Positions 1-8,568 are shown, counted from the first letter of the stretch. The stretch: 64,000 bases of DNA from VRUE01 sp963697805 (GCA_963697805.1 CAVOPB010000002.1:682001-746000), one strand, 5' to 3'. The notes: generated by a model not told the origin, from the letters alone. A program made the numbers and translations.

Positions 1-1
1 C

Positions 2-727
2 CCCGATCGCGACGTCGTCTTCTTCGCGATCGGATTCGAGACGACGGCGCCCTCGACCGCGCTGACGATGAAGCGGGCGAAGGCCGAGGGCGTCTCGAAC
101 TTCTTCTGCATGTGCAACCACGTGACGATCGTGCCGCCGCTGCGGGCGCTGCTCGACTCACCCGATCTGCGGTTGGACGGCTTCATCGGCCCGGGCCACG
201 TCTCAACCGTAGTCGGCGCCAGGCCGTTCGAGTTCATTCCGGCCGACTACGGCAGGCCGGTCGTGATCTCGGGATTCGAGCCGCTCGACATCCTCCAGAC
301 CGTGCTGATGATCGTCAGGCAGCTCAGCGAGGGCCGCTGCGAGGTGGAGAACCAATACACGCGGGTGGTCCCCTACGAGGGCAACCTGCGGGCCCTCGAG
401 GTGATGTCGGAGGTCTTCGAACTGCGATCGCACTTCGAGTGGCGGGGGCTGGGTTTCATCTCGCAGAGCGCCCTGAAGCTCTCCGACGCCTACTCGGACT
501 TCGACGCCGAGCAGCGCTACGCCGTCCCGGGCGTGCGGGTCGCCGATCCCAAGGCCTGCCAGTGCGGGGAGGTGCTGAAGGGCGTGATCAAGCCCTGGGA
601 GTGCAAGGTGTTCGGCACCGCCTGCACCCCCGAGCACGCGATCGGCACCTGCATGGTGTCCCCCGAGGGCGCCTGCGCCGCCTACTACAACTACGGCCGA
701 TTCGCCAGCGAGAGGGCGGTGGTCTGA
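2..727 (+). CDS. hypD: Hydrogenase formation protein HypD, 5' truncated by the window edge
   Basis: HypD is the Fe-S scaffold that, with HypC, carries the Fe(CN)2CO moiety before it enters the large subunit of [NiFe]-hydrogenase. The first in-frame codons at position 2 read PDRDVVFFAIGFETTAPSTA, the conserved core of the family, followed by the FFCMCNHVTIVPP segment. The C-terminal half keeps the cysteine positions expected for the 4Fe-4S cluster (CQCGEVL, a Cys in the WECKVFG region, CTPEHAIGTCMVSPEGAC). The N-terminal third lies outside the window. The stop is 3 nt before hypE, so the two are almost certainly cotranscribed. hypC is not visible and would be expected just upstream. Identification is secure. 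Confidence 0.96.
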   Translation, partial: PDRDVVFFAIGFETTAPSTALTMKRAKAEGVSNFFCMCNHVTIVPPLRALLDSPDLRLDGFIGPGHVSTVVGARPFEFIPADYGRPVVISGFEPLDILQTVLMIVRQLSEGRCEVENQYTRVVPYEGNLRALEVMSEVFELRSHFEWRGLGFISQSALKLSDAYSDFDAEQRYAVPGVRVADPKACQCGEVLKGVIKPWECKVFGTACTPEHAIGTCMVSPEGACAAYYNYGRFASERAVV

Positions 728-730
728 GCG

Positions 731-1822
731 ATGGCCGACGCCGCCGTCAGCGATCGCGAGCAGCGGATCCTCGAAATCATCGAGACGACCCGCGCCAAGC
801 GGCCGAAGTTCAAGGATTCCCAGGTGACGATGTCCCACGGGGCAGGCGGCAAGGCGACGCAGACCCTGATCGAGGGACTGTTCGCGCCTGCCTTCGCCTC
901 GGCCGCGCTCGAGGAGCTCGGCGACGCCGGCGCGATCGAGGTCGACGGCGCGCGGCTTGCGATGACGACCGACAGCTTCGTGGTCAAGCCGATCCGCTTC
1001 CCCGGCGGCTCGATCGGCGACCTCGCGGTGAACGGGACCGTCAACGACCTCGCGGTCTCGGGGGCGCGTCCGCTGGCGCTCAGCCTCTCGCTGATCCTCG
1101 AGGAGGGCCTCGGCGCGGACGTCCTGCGGGCCGAGGTCGAGGCGATCGCGGCGGCGGCAGCGGTGGCCGGGGTGGAGATCATCGCCGGCGACACCAAGGT
1201 GGTCGAACGGGGCAACGCCGACGAGATGTACGTATGCACGAGCGGGGTCGGCGCGGTCGACCCGAGGGCGGCGCTCTCGACCGGCGCGATCCGGCCCGGA
1301 GATCGGATCCTCATCTCGGGGCCGATCGGCGCTCACGGCACGGCGATCATGCTGGCCCGGGGCGAGTTCGAGCTCGACGCTGACATCGAGTCGGATACTC
1401 GCTCGCTGTGGCCGGCCGCCGACGCCCTGCTCGACGCCGCTGGCGATGGGCTGCGCTGCATGCGCGACGCGACGAGGGGCGGGGTGGCGACGGTGCTGAA
1501 CGAGCTGGCACGCGCATCGCAGGTGGCGATGGTCGTCGAGGAGGCAGCCGTGCCGGTCGCCCCGGCCGTCAACGGCGCCGCGGAGATGCTTGGGATCGAC
1601 CCGATGTACGTTGCGAACGAGGGCCAGCTGGTCGCGTTCGTCACGCCGGAGCAAGCGGACGCCGCGCTCGAGGCATTGCGCGCCGTCGATGGCTGTGATC
1701 AGGCAGCCGAGATCGGTGAGGTGAAGACAGAGCCGCCGGGAATGGTCCTGGTGGAGACCGCATTTGGTGGACGGAGGGTGATGGATCTTCTGGCCGGAGA
1801 CCCGCTCCCGAGGATCTGCTGA
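731..1822 (+). CDS. hypE: Carbamoyl dehydratase HypE
   Basis: HypE dehydrates the carbamoyl group on its C-terminal cysteine to a thiocyanate, which becomes the CN ligand of the hydrogenase iron. The 363-residue product has the N-terminal MSHGAGGKATQTL signature, the TDSFVVKP and NGTVNDLAVSGARP segments of the PurM-like ATP-binding fold, and ends in PRIC, with the catalytic cysteine as last residue. Length is normal for the family (about 330-360). It starts 3 nt after hypD and stops 16 nt before hhyS. Nothing looks abnormal; assignment is certain on motif grounds. Confidence 0.97.
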   Translation: MADAAVSDREQRILEIIETTRAKRPKFKDSQVTMSHGAGGKATQTLIEGLFAPAFASAALEELGDAGAIEVDGARLAMTTDSFVVKPIRFPGGSIGDLAVNGTVNDLAVSGARPLALSLSLILEEGLGADVLRAEVEAIAAAAAVAGVEIIAGDTKVVERGNADEMYVCTSGVGAVDPRAALSTGAIRPGDRILISGPIGAHGTAIMLARGEFELDADIESDTRSLWPAADALLDAAGDGLRCMRDATRGGVATVLNELARASQVAMVVEEAAVPVAPAVNGAAEMLGIDPMYVANEGQLVAFVTPEQADAALEALRAVDGCDQAAEIGEVKTEPPGMVLVETAFGGRRVMDLLAGDPLPRIC

Positions 1823-1838
1823 GAACGGAGGATTGACG

Positions 1839-2900
1839 ATGGCGGCAACCGAGTTCGTACCGGATCAGGCGAAAACCGAGGACATCACCGCCCATGTGAT
1901 CTGGATGACAACCGGACTGAGTTGTGACGGCGACTCCGTCGCGATGACATCCGCGGTCAACCCGAGCCTCGAGGACATCGTCACCCAGGCGATCCCGGGG
2001 ATGCCCAAAGTCGTCGTCCACAACCCGGTGCTCGCCTACGAGGTCGGGGCCGAGTTCATGCAGGCCTGGTACGACGCCGAGGCGGGGAAACTCGACCCCT
2101 TCGTCCTCGTCGTCGAGGGCTCGATCCCGAACGAGGAGATCAACGGCGATGGCCACTGGGCCGGGATGGGGGACGATCCCGACACCGGCCAGCCGATCAC
2201 GACGAACGAGTGGGTCGATCGTCTCGCGCCCAAAGCGGCCGCGGTGGTGGCGCTCGGAACCTGCGCCACCTACGGCGGGATTCCGGCGATGAAGAACAAC
2301 CCAACCGGTGCGATGGGCCTCCCGGACTACCTCGGCTGGAACTGGAAATCGAGCGCAGACCTGCCCGTGGTCTGCATCCCCGGCTGCCCAGCGCAGCCCG
2401 ACAACACGACCGAGACCCTGCTCTACCTGGCGATGCACCTCGCCGGCCGTGCGCCGGCCCCCGAGCTCGACGAGGCACTGCGGCCGAAGTGGCTGTTCGG
2501 GCGCACGGTGCGCGAGGGCTGCAACCGCGCCGGCTTCACCGAGGAGGGCGAATTCGCGACCGAATACGGCTCCGATCATCGCTGCCTGGTCAAGCTCGGC
2601 TGCAAGGGCCCGGTCGTCAAGTGCAACGTCCCGGTCCGCGGCTGGCAGAGCGGGGTCGGCGGCTGCCCCAACGTGGGCGGGATCTGCATGGCCTGCACGA
2701 TGCCCGGCTTCCCCGACAAGTACATGCCGTTCATGGACGAGGACAGATGGGGTGGCGCCGCGGCAACCATCATGAAGTTCAGCTATGGCCCGATAGTCCG
2801 GAGGGTCCGTTACCGGCACATCCGCAACCAGTTCGACAAGGAGCCGGCGTGGCGCACGCGCGGCGCGGCGCTCACCAGCGGCTATCAGAAGAGGTGGTAG
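1839..2900 (+). CDS. hhyS: Group 1h [NiFe]-hydrogenase small subunit
   Basis: Electron-transferring Fe-S subunit of a high-affinity actinobacterial-type uptake hydrogenase. ATG 1839 is preferred over TTG 1833 because GGAGG at 1827-1831 sits 7 nt upstream of it. The 353-residue protein has no Tat signal and no C-terminal anchor, unlike classical membrane-bound HydA. The N-terminal proximal-cluster motif is LSCDGDSVA: Cys29 is followed by Asp32 where most small subunits have a second Cys. This is the three-Cys/one-Asp ligation known for group 1h enzymes. Further Cys occur in LGTCATYGG, CIPGCPAQPDN, the HRCLVKLGC stretch and CPNVGGICMACTMPGFPDKY (medial and distal clusters). The large subunit follows after 4 nt. 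Confidence 0.95.
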   Translation: MAATEFVPDQAKTEDITAHVIWMTTGLSCDGDSVAMTSAVNPSLEDIVTQAIPGMPKVVVHNPVLAYEVGAEFMQAWYDAEAGKLDPFVLVVEGSIPNEEINGDGHWAGMGDDPDTGQPITTNEWVDRLAPKAAAVVALGTCATYGGIPAMKNNPTGAMGLPDYLGWNWKSSADLPVVCIPGCPAQPDNTTETLLYLAMHLAGRAPAPELDEALRPKWLFGRTVREGCNRAGFTEEGEFATEYGSDHRCLVKLGCKGPVVKCNVPVRGWQSGVGGCPNVGGICMACTMPGFPDKYMPFMDEDRWGGAAATIMKFSYGPIVRRVRYRHIRNQFDKEPAWRTRGAALTSGYQKRW

Positions 2901-2904
2901 GCAG

Positions 2905-4683
2905 ATGGCAACCGTAGACAGCACCCGCGAGCAGAAGGTCGGCGTCAAGGAGATGTCGTGGGATCCGATCACCCGGATCGTCGGCAGCCTCGGCATCCAC
3001 ACCGAGATCGACTTCGCCGAGAAAAAGGTCAACAAGTGCTACTCGACCTCGATGGTGTTCCGCGGCTTCGACATCTTCATGAAGGGGATCGATCCGCGTG
3101 ACACCCACTTCATCACCAGCCGAATCTGCGGCATCTGCGGTGACAACCACTGCACCTGTTCGGTCCTCAACCAGAACATGGCCTACGGGGTGAAGCCGCC
3201 GCCGCTCGGTGACCTCGCCTACAACCTCGCCGAGAGCGCCGACTACATGTTCGACCACGCGATCTTCAACGACTGCATGGCGAACGTCGACTTCTGCGAG
3301 CAGATGGTGCGGGAAACGAACCCGTCACTGCTGGCGACCGCGGAGAACACCCCCGCGCCTCACGCCGAGATCCATGGCTACAGAACGGTTGCCGACATCA
3401 TGCGCTCGCTGAACCCGTTCACTGGCGACTTCTACCTCGAGACGCTGCAAGTGGCCCGCTACACGCGCGAGATGTACTGCCTGTTTGGCGGCCGGCACAC
3501 GCACCCCTCGACGATCATGCCGGGAGGGGTTAGCGCCGATATCACACATCAGACCTGCACCGACTACTACGTTCGATTGATGCGCTACATCGACTATGTG
3601 AAGCGGTCGGTGCCGATGCACGACGACCTCTATGACTTCTTCCTGGAGCAGTTGCCCGGGTATGACGACGTCGGCTACCGACGCACCGACCTGGTCTGCT
3701 GGGGGGCCTTCGACGACCCCGACTACGTCGATTACAACTACGCGAACATGGGGGACTGGGGTGAGAAGCGCTACGTCACCCCGGGGGTGGTGATCGACGG
3801 CGAGCTCCGCTCGACGAACCTGGTCGAGATCAACCTGATGATCCGCATCCTGCTCGGCTCCTCCTACTTCGACGACTGGACCGATGAGGAGACGTACGTG
3901 ACCCAGGACCCGCTGGGGAATCCGGTCGACAAGCGGCACCCGTGGAACAAGACGACCCTGCCGAAACCGCAGAAGCGCGACTGGGGCGACAAATACAGCT
4001 GGGTCGCATCGCCGCGGATCTACGACGACCAGACCGACACCTACATCGCCTCCGACACCGGCGGCGGCCCCTTCGCCAGGCAGTGGGTCACGGCGAAAGC
4101 CGGGTTGGTCGACTTCGGCTACGCGAAGGCGACAGGGTCGAGCATCCAGATGGTCCTGCCGCGGACCGCCTCCAAGCCCGAGATGGAGCTGGAGTGGAAG
4201 ATCCCGGAGAAGTCCAACGCGATTGAGCGCGACCGGGCCCGGGCCTACCACGAGGCCTACTCGGCGCTGATCGGCCTCCACAACCTCGAGCGGGCGCTGG
4301 GCGAGGTCAGAGCGGGACGGACCAAATCCTGGTCCGACTTCAAGGTCCCCGACGAAGCGGTGTCCTGTGGCTTCCACGAGGCGGCCAGGGGGGTGCTGTC
4401 GCATCACATGGTGATCAGGGGCGGAAAGGTGGCGAACTACCAGCCATATCCGCCGACGCCGTGGAACGGCAATCCACGCGATAGCTACGGCACCCCCGGC
4501 CCCTACGAGGACGCGGTGGAAAATACCCCGATCTTCGAGGAGAACGGGCCCGACAATTTCAAGGGCGTGGACATCATGCGGGCGGTCAGGAGTTTCGACC
4601 CCTGCCTCCCGTGCGGCGTCCACATGTACGACGGCAAGGGTCGGGTGACAAAGGTCGTCCACAAGCCGACCGGGCTCGCCTAG
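2905..4683 (+). CDS. hhyL: Group 1h [NiFe]-hydrogenase large subunit
   Basis: Catalytic subunit oxidising H2, probably down to atmospheric levels as shown for this family in mycobacteria, Streptomyces and Ralstonia. Both Ni-binding motifs are present. L1 is RICGICGDNHC at about residues 73-83 (Cys75, Cys78). L2 is DPCLPCGVHMY near the end (Cys567, Cys570, His573). The L2 form with CLPCGVH is typical of group 1h. About 19 residues follow His573 and should be removed by an endopeptidase after Ni insertion; a candidate protease is encoded at 7996. Length (592) is longer than group 1a enzymes' core but normal for HhyL. ATG 2905 is 4 nt after the hhyS stop. Secure call. Confidence 0.96.
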   Translation: MATVDSTREQKVGVKEMSWDPITRIVGSLGIHTEIDFAEKKVNKCYSTSMVFRGFDIFMKGIDPRDTHFITSRICGICGDNHCTCSVLNQNMAYGVKPPPLGDLAYNLAESADYMFDHAIFNDCMANVDFCEQMVRETNPSLLATAENTPAPHAEIHGYRTVADIMRSLNPFTGDFYLETLQVARYTREMYCLFGGRHTHPSTIMPGGVSADITHQTCTDYYVRLMRYIDYVKRSVPMHDDLYDFFLEQLPGYDDVGYRRTDLVCWGAFDDPDYVDYNYANMGDWGEKRYVTPGVVIDGELRSTNLVEINLMIRILLGSSYFDDWTDEETYVTQDPLGNPVDKRHPWNKTTLPKPQKRDWGDKYSWVASPRIYDDQTDTYIASDTGGGPFARQWVTAKAGLVDFGYAKATGSSIQMVLPRTASKPEMELEWKIPEKSNAIERDRARAYHEAYSALIGLHNLERALGEVRAGRTKSWSDFKVPDEAVSCGFHEAARGVLSHHMVIRGGKVANYQPYPPTPWNGNPRDSYGTPGPYEDAVENTPIFEENGPDNFKGVDIMRAVRSFDPCLPCGVHMYDGKGRVTKVVHKPTGLA

Positions 4684-4691
4684 GACGACCG

Positions 4692-5573
4692 ATGGACGCG
4701 AGCATCGCAAGTGCCCCCAACGGGGCCGGACCGGCCGACTCCTCGGAGGAGTTGCTCGATCGGGTGCAGCGGCTGTCCGACAAGGTCGATCTGCTCGAGG
4801 ACCCGATAGCCCGAGACGCCGCTCACGAACTCGTCTCGGCCGTTCTCGAGATGCATGGCGCCGGCCTGGCGAGGATCGGCGAGGTGCTCGACGAAGCGGG
4901 AAGCGCCGGGGAGGAGGCGAAGCGGAAGCTGGTGCAGGACGGTGTCGTCGCCAGCCTGCTGCTGATCCACGACCTCTATCCGGTCCCGCTCGAGGAGCGG
5001 GTTCGCGAGGCGCTCGAGGAGGTCCGCCCCTACATGGAATCCCACGAGGGTGACGTCGAGTTGCTCGGAGTCACCGACGGGGTGGTCAGGCTGCGCCTCA
5101 AGGGCAGCTGCGACGGGTGCCCGGCATCGGCATCGACACTCGAGCTCGCGATCAAGGAGGCACTCGAGAAGGCGGCGCCGGACCTGGTCGGCCTCGAGGT
5201 CGCGGGGGTGGTCGAGTCGGCGCTGCCGGAGCCGTCCGCCGTCGAGCTGCCGGTGATCCAGTCGAGCGGCTGGAGGCCCCTGGAGGGGCCATCGCCCTCG
5301 GAAGGGGAGGTGACTCAGACGAAGGTGGGGGACATCGAGATCGTCGTCGCCCACGTCGGGGGATCACTGCTCGCCTTTCGCGACCGCTGCGCGGCCTGCG
5401 GCGAGCCGATCGGCGAGGGGCGGCTGAAGGGCGGGGTCCTCAAGTGCCCCTCCTGCGAGCGGCGCTACTACCTTCCTCGGGCGGGGCGCTCGATGGACGA
5501 GGAGCGGCTGCTGCTGGAACCGGTCCCGCTGCTCGAGTCGGGCGGCGAGGTGACAGTGGCGGTGGCGGCGTGA
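4692..5573 (+). CDS. NifU-domain / Rieske-like iron-sulfur protein of the hydrogenase operon (HhyE-like)
   Basis: A 293-residue two-domain protein, probably an electron carrier or cluster donor for the hydrogenase. The N-terminal third is helical and unassigned. A NifU C-terminal-like domain follows at about 110-185, with VRPYMESHEGDVELLG and the CDGCPAS (CxxC) cluster motif. After a linker comes a Rieske/ferredoxin-like fold (about 215-270): CAACGEPIGEGRLKGG, then LKCPSCERRYYLP. Canonical Rieske ligands are CxH...CxxH; here both pairs are CxxC, so the site is rubredoxin- or zinc-ribbon-like, or an all-Cys cluster. I recall mycobacterial group 1h loci encoding a putative Fe-S partner called HhyE; correspondence is likely but not proven. 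ATG 4692 is 8 nt after hhyL. Confidence 0.82.
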   Translation: MDASIASAPNGAGPADSSEELLDRVQRLSDKVDLLEDPIARDAAHELVSAVLEMHGAGLARIGEVLDEAGSAGEEAKRKLVQDGVVASLLLIHDLYPVPLEERVREALEEVRPYMESHEGDVELLGVTDGVVRLRLKGSCDGCPASASTLELAIKEALEKAAPDLVGLEVAGVVESALPEPSAVELPVIQSSGWRPLEGPSPSEGEVTQTKVGDIEIVVAHVGGSLLAFRDRCAACGEPIGEGRLKGGVLKCPSCERRYYLPRAGRSMDEERLLLEPVPLLESGGEVTVAVAA

Positions 5574-6178
5574 GCGAGGTGGTCGGCCGGCTCCGCGTGC
5601 TGGCCGGCAACGGCCCGGTGGCGGAGACGGCCGTGGAGCGTTGCGATCTCTGCGGCGCCGCGCTCGCGGAGGATCACCGCCATCTGCTCCACCTCGAAGA
5701 GCGGCGGATCCTCTGCGCCTGCGAGCCCTGCGTTGCGATGCGCTCGGGGGACGGGCCCTACCGGCCGACCGGCAGCAGGCTCCTCTGGCTCGAGGGCTTC
5801 CGGCTCTCGGAGGAGCTGTGGGCGAGCCTGCGGATCCCGATCGGGCTCGCCTTCTTCATGCGCTCGAGCTCGGCGCAGCGTGTCGTCGGCCTCTACCCGA
5901 GCCCGGCAGGCGCCACCGAATGCGAGCTCGAGCTCTCCGCCTGGGAGGACCTCTGCACGGAGAACCCGTCCCTCGAGTCGCTGGACGAGGACGTCGAGGG
6001 ACTGATCGTCAACCGGATTCGCCGGCCGAACCAGTTCGCGATCGCCCCGATCGACGAGTGCTACCGCCTGGTCGGCGCGATCAAGGCGAGCTGGGAGGGG
6101 ATCTCCGGCGGCGATGCGGTCGAGCGCGTCGTGCCCGCTTTCTTCAGGGACCTGCGGCAGCGGGCCGCCGTCGCATGA
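5570..6178 (+). CDS. Hydrogenase-linked DUF5947-type protein
   Basis: A 202-residue soluble protein of unknown function, translationally coupled to the preceding gene by a GTGA overlap (GTG 5570). It begins with a short lead and then RCDLCGAAL at residues 24-32, a CxxC pair matched by CACEPCVAM at residues 50-58, a likely metal site. The remainder is rich in Trp/Leu with LWLEGFRLSEELWASL and a NRIRRPNQFAIAPIDECYRLV stretch near the C-terminus. From memory this matches DUF5947, which recurs next to group 1h hydrogenases in Actinobacteria. The constant linkage suggests a role in assembly or electron transfer; no biochemical function is established by the sequence. Confidence 0.75.
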   Translation: MSEVVGRLRVLAGNGPVAETAVERCDLCGAALAEDHRHLLHLEERRILCACEPCVAMRSGDGPYRPTGSRLLWLEGFRLSEELWASLRIPIGLAFFMRSSSAQRVVGLYPSPAGATECELELSAWEDLCTENPSLESLDEDVEGLIVNRIRRPNQFAIAPIDECYRLVGAIKASWEGISGGDAVERVVPAFFRDLRQRAAVA

Positions 6179-6885
6179 CCGCGCCGGAGGGGAACGGCTG
6201 GGCACCCGGCGCCGGCGGCGGCGCCGAGGCTCATGCGGCCGCGCGACCGGCGCCCGAGCACCCGGCGCCGAGCTTCTCGGTCCGAGGCGCCCGGGTCCCA
6301 CGGCACTCGGTCGCGCCGACCCTCGTCTTCGACCTCGAGGTCGACGACCCCTCCGATCGGCGGGTCTTCACCATCTCCCTCACCGTCCAGATCGCGATCG
6401 AGCCGGCCCAGCGCCGTTACGACGAGGAGACCCGAGAGCGCCTGATCGAGCTTCTCGGCGAGCCCGGCCGGATCGGCTCGCCGATGAGGACGATGCCGTG
6501 GACACAGGTGGACGTGTTGGTCCAGCCCTTTCACGGCACGACGACCGTCGCGGTTCCGGTCCTCTGCAACTATGACCTCGAGGTCGCCGCGACCGGCTAC
6601 CTGCGCTCGATCGCCGACGGCGAGGTGCCGCTGGTCTTCCACTTCAACGGCAGCGTCTATCACCAGGGCCCGGACGGCCGCCTCCAGATCGTCCAGATCT
6701 CCTGGGAGGAGTCGGCCGACTACCGGATGCCGATCGCGGTCTGGCAGAAGATGATCGCCGCCCACTACCCGCACCGGGCCTGGGTCCCGGCGGCGGATGA
6801 GACGATCGAGCGCCTGCGCCGCTTCAAGCTGGAGCAGGGCCTCCCGTCCTATGACGCGGCGCTGGCGAGGTTGCTGGAGCGATGA
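6175..6885 (+). CDS. Hydrogenase-linked protein, probably DUF6084 family
   Basis: A 236-residue protein with no signal peptide or membrane segment. It begins with a low-complexity Gly/Ala/Pro leader of about 35 residues. A beta-rich domain follows with FDLEVDDPSDRRVFTISLTV, then TQVDVLVQPFHGTTTVAVPV and VPLVFHFNGSVYHQGPDG. The C-terminus is helical (ETIERLRRFKLEQGL). I recall this architecture as DUF6084, found beside DUF5947 in hydrogenase loci; the family name is from memory. Start ATG 6175 overlaps the previous stop (ATGA), and its own stop overlaps the next start the same way. Function unknown; it is probably a structural or assembly partner of the enzyme. Confidence 0.72.
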   Translation: MTAPEGNGWAPGAGGGAEAHAAARPAPEHPAPSFSVRGARVPRHSVAPTLVFDLEVDDPSDRRVFTISLTVQIAIEPAQRRYDEETRERLIELLGEPGRIGSPMRTMPWTQVDVLVQPFHGTTTVAVPVLCNYDLEVAATGYLRSIADGEVPLVFHFNGSVYHQGPDGRLQIVQISWEESADYRMPIAVWQKMIAAHYPHRAWVPAADETIERLRRFKLEQGLPSYDAALARLLER

Positions 6886-8006
6886 GCGTCGAGCGGCTCG
6901 TCGACTCACTCCTCTACGAGGGCTACGCCCTCTATCCCTACACCCCGGGAGCGACCAAGAACGCGACACCGACTCCGCATGGGATCGTCTACCCGCCGGC
7001 CTACTCCGATCGCAATCCTTCCGCCCAGGCCACGCTGAGGGTCGAGGTCGTTCTCGAGTTCGGCGCCGGGACTTCGGTCTCGGGCTCGGTGCGCTTCCTG
7101 CAGGCCAGCGGCGAGCGGCATCAGGGGGTCGAGCGGTCGATCGAGCTGCCGCGGGTCGGGGTCGGCAAGCTCGCCGAGGAGCCTGTCGGCGGGCCGTTCG
7201 AATTCGATGGCGAGCGGCGGATCCAGGGCCGGGTGCGGATGCGTGCCGAGCCGCTGGAAGACGGGGTTGCCCGAGTCAAGCTCTGCGTCCACAACACGAC
7301 TGAGCTCGAGGGGGACGGCGACGTCGACCGCACGCAGGCGCTGCTCGCGAGCCTGATCTCTACCCACGTGGTGCTGCGCGCCACCGACGGGAGGTTCATC
7401 TCGCCGATCGAGAACGACGGGCCGCACGCCAACGCGGTGGCCGAGTGCGAGAACGTCAACACCTGGCCGGTCCTCGCCGCGGCGGAGGATGACGTCGTCC
7501 TCGGCGCTGCAATGTTCCTCCCCGACCATCCCCGGATCGCCCCCGAGAGTCTCGGCAGCCTCTTCGACAACACCGAGATCGAGGAGGCGTTGTTGCTCCA
7601 CGTGCAGACTCTGAGCGAGGAGGAGCGCGGGCAGATCGCCGCCCAGGACCCGAAGGTCCGCGAAATGATCGAGCGCGCCGAGCAGGCGACCCCGGAGGAG
7701 ATGATCGCCCTCCACGGGCGGCTGGAGCCGGGACACCCGCAGTCCGGCGAGCCCGAGGCGACGGTGGCCGGGAGGACGATCAGGCGGGGCGCGCAGGTAC
7801 TCCTGCGGCCACGCAAGAAGGGGGGCGACCCCTTCGACACGATCCTCGGCGGGCGCCGGGCGACGATCGAGCGGATCTACATCGACTACGACGACGAGGT
7901 CCACCTCGGCGTCACTGTCGACGACGATCCGGGCCAGGAACTGATGCGCGAAACCGGCCGGTACCTGTTCTTCAAACCCGAGGAAGTGGAGCTCGATGGA
8001 CGTTGA
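6882..8006 (+). CDS. Conserved hydrogenase-operon protein of unknown function
   Basis: A 374-residue protein I cannot place in a named family with certainty. The N-terminus (VDSLLYEGYALYPYTPGA, PHGIVYPPAYSD) resembles conserved proteins found in actinobacterial hydrogenase operons. A beta-rich middle (40-200) contains NTTELEGDGDVDRTQALLASL and HANAVAECENVNTWPVL. A helical acidic segment lies around 225-285, with QTLSEEERGQIAAQDPKVRE. The C-terminal 70 residues form a small beta domain (GAQVLLRPRKKGGDPFD, IYIDYDDEVHLGVTV). No transmembrane segment, no Cys cluster motif. It is coupled by ATGA to the upstream gene and overlaps the protease gene by 11 nt, which argues for an obligate role in the hydrogenase system. 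Confidence 0.75.
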   Translation: MSVERLVDSLLYEGYALYPYTPGATKNATPTPHGIVYPPAYSDRNPSAQATLRVEVVLEFGAGTSVSGSVRFLQASGERHQGVERSIELPRVGVGKLAEEPVGGPFEFDGERRIQGRVRMRAEPLEDGVARVKLCVHNTTELEGDGDVDRTQALLASLISTHVVLRATDGRFISPIENDGPHANAVAECENVNTWPVLAAAEDDVVLGAAMFLPDHPRIAPESLGSLFDNTEIEEALLLHVQTLSEEERGQIAAQDPKVREMIERAEQATPEEMIALHGRLEPGHPQSGEPEATVAGRTIRRGAQVLLRPRKKGGDPFDTILGGRRATIERIYIDYDDEVHLGVTVDDDPGQELMRETGRYLFFKPEEVELDGR

Positions 8007-8565
8007 TGAGAAGAGCGTTGAGGCGGCGGTCGACCGGATGGAGGCAAGGATGGAGAGCCCAGGGCGCGAGAAGCAGATCCTCGTCGCCGGGGTCGGCAAC
8101 GCGTTCCTCCGCGATGATGGGTTTGGCGGCGCCGTCGCCAAGGGGCTCGAGGGGCGCGAGCTGCCGGCCGGGGTCATGGTGATGGATTTCGGTACAGGTG
8201 GGCTCGACCTCGCCTACGAGGTGATGCGCGGCTACGACGCGCTGGTGATTGTCGACGTCGGTAGCCAGGGCGGGGAGCCGGGGACGCTCTACGTGATGGA
8301 GCCGGAGGAGTCCGAGGTCGAGGGGGGCATCGAGGACGGTGAGGTGATCAACCCACACGGGATGGACCCGAAGACCGTCCTGCGCTTCGTCAAATCGGTC
8401 GGCGGCTGGCCGGGCAAGGTGGTGATCGTCGCCTGTGAGCCGACCTCAGTCGAGACGATGGGGATGGAACTGAGCGACGACGTCGCCGGGGCGGTCGATC
8501 GCGCCGTCGACACCGTGCTCGAGCAGGTCGCCGTGCTGCAGTCGAACCAGGCCTACGGGGGATGA
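7996..8565 (+). CDS. Hydrogenase maturation endopeptidase (HyaD/HupD family)
   Basis: Predicted protease that trims the C-terminal tail of HhyL after nickel insertion. The HybD-like fold is recognised by VAGVGNAFLRDDGFGG (Glu/Asp metal-site loop near residue 35), DFGTGGLDLAYEVM, and VIVDVGSQGGEPGTLYVMEP, with an acidic and a His residue (NPHGMDPKTVLRF) where the family contacts nickel. The 189-residue length includes an N-terminal extension of about 28 residues before the fold. ATG 7996 overlaps the preceding gene by 11 nt. hypA starts 3 nt after the stop. The specific partner is inferred from the operon, which holds only one hydrogenase large subunit. Confidence 0.92.
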   Translation: MDVDEKSVEAAVDRMEARMESPGREKQILVAGVGNAFLRDDGFGGAVAKGLEGRELPAGVMVMDFGTGGLDLAYEVMRGYDALVIVDVGSQGGEPGTLYVMEPEESEVEGGIEDGEVINPHGMDPKTVLRFVKSVGGWPGKVVIVACEPTSVETMGMELSDDVAGAVDRAVDTVLEQVAVLQSNQAYGG

Positions 8566-8568
8566 GGC

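Noticed and set aside
203..1654. Long antisense open frame opposite hypD/hypE, and similar ones elsewhere (for example 31359-33218 and 44500-46188)
   Set aside because: Their composition is the Arg/Gly/Asp- or His/Arg-rich pattern expected from the complement of high-GC3 coding sequence; no motifs, signal peptides or start signals.
4692..5573. Canonical Rieske 2Fe-2S protein
   Set aside because: The two His ligands required for a Rieske cluster are both Cys, so only Rieske-like is supported.
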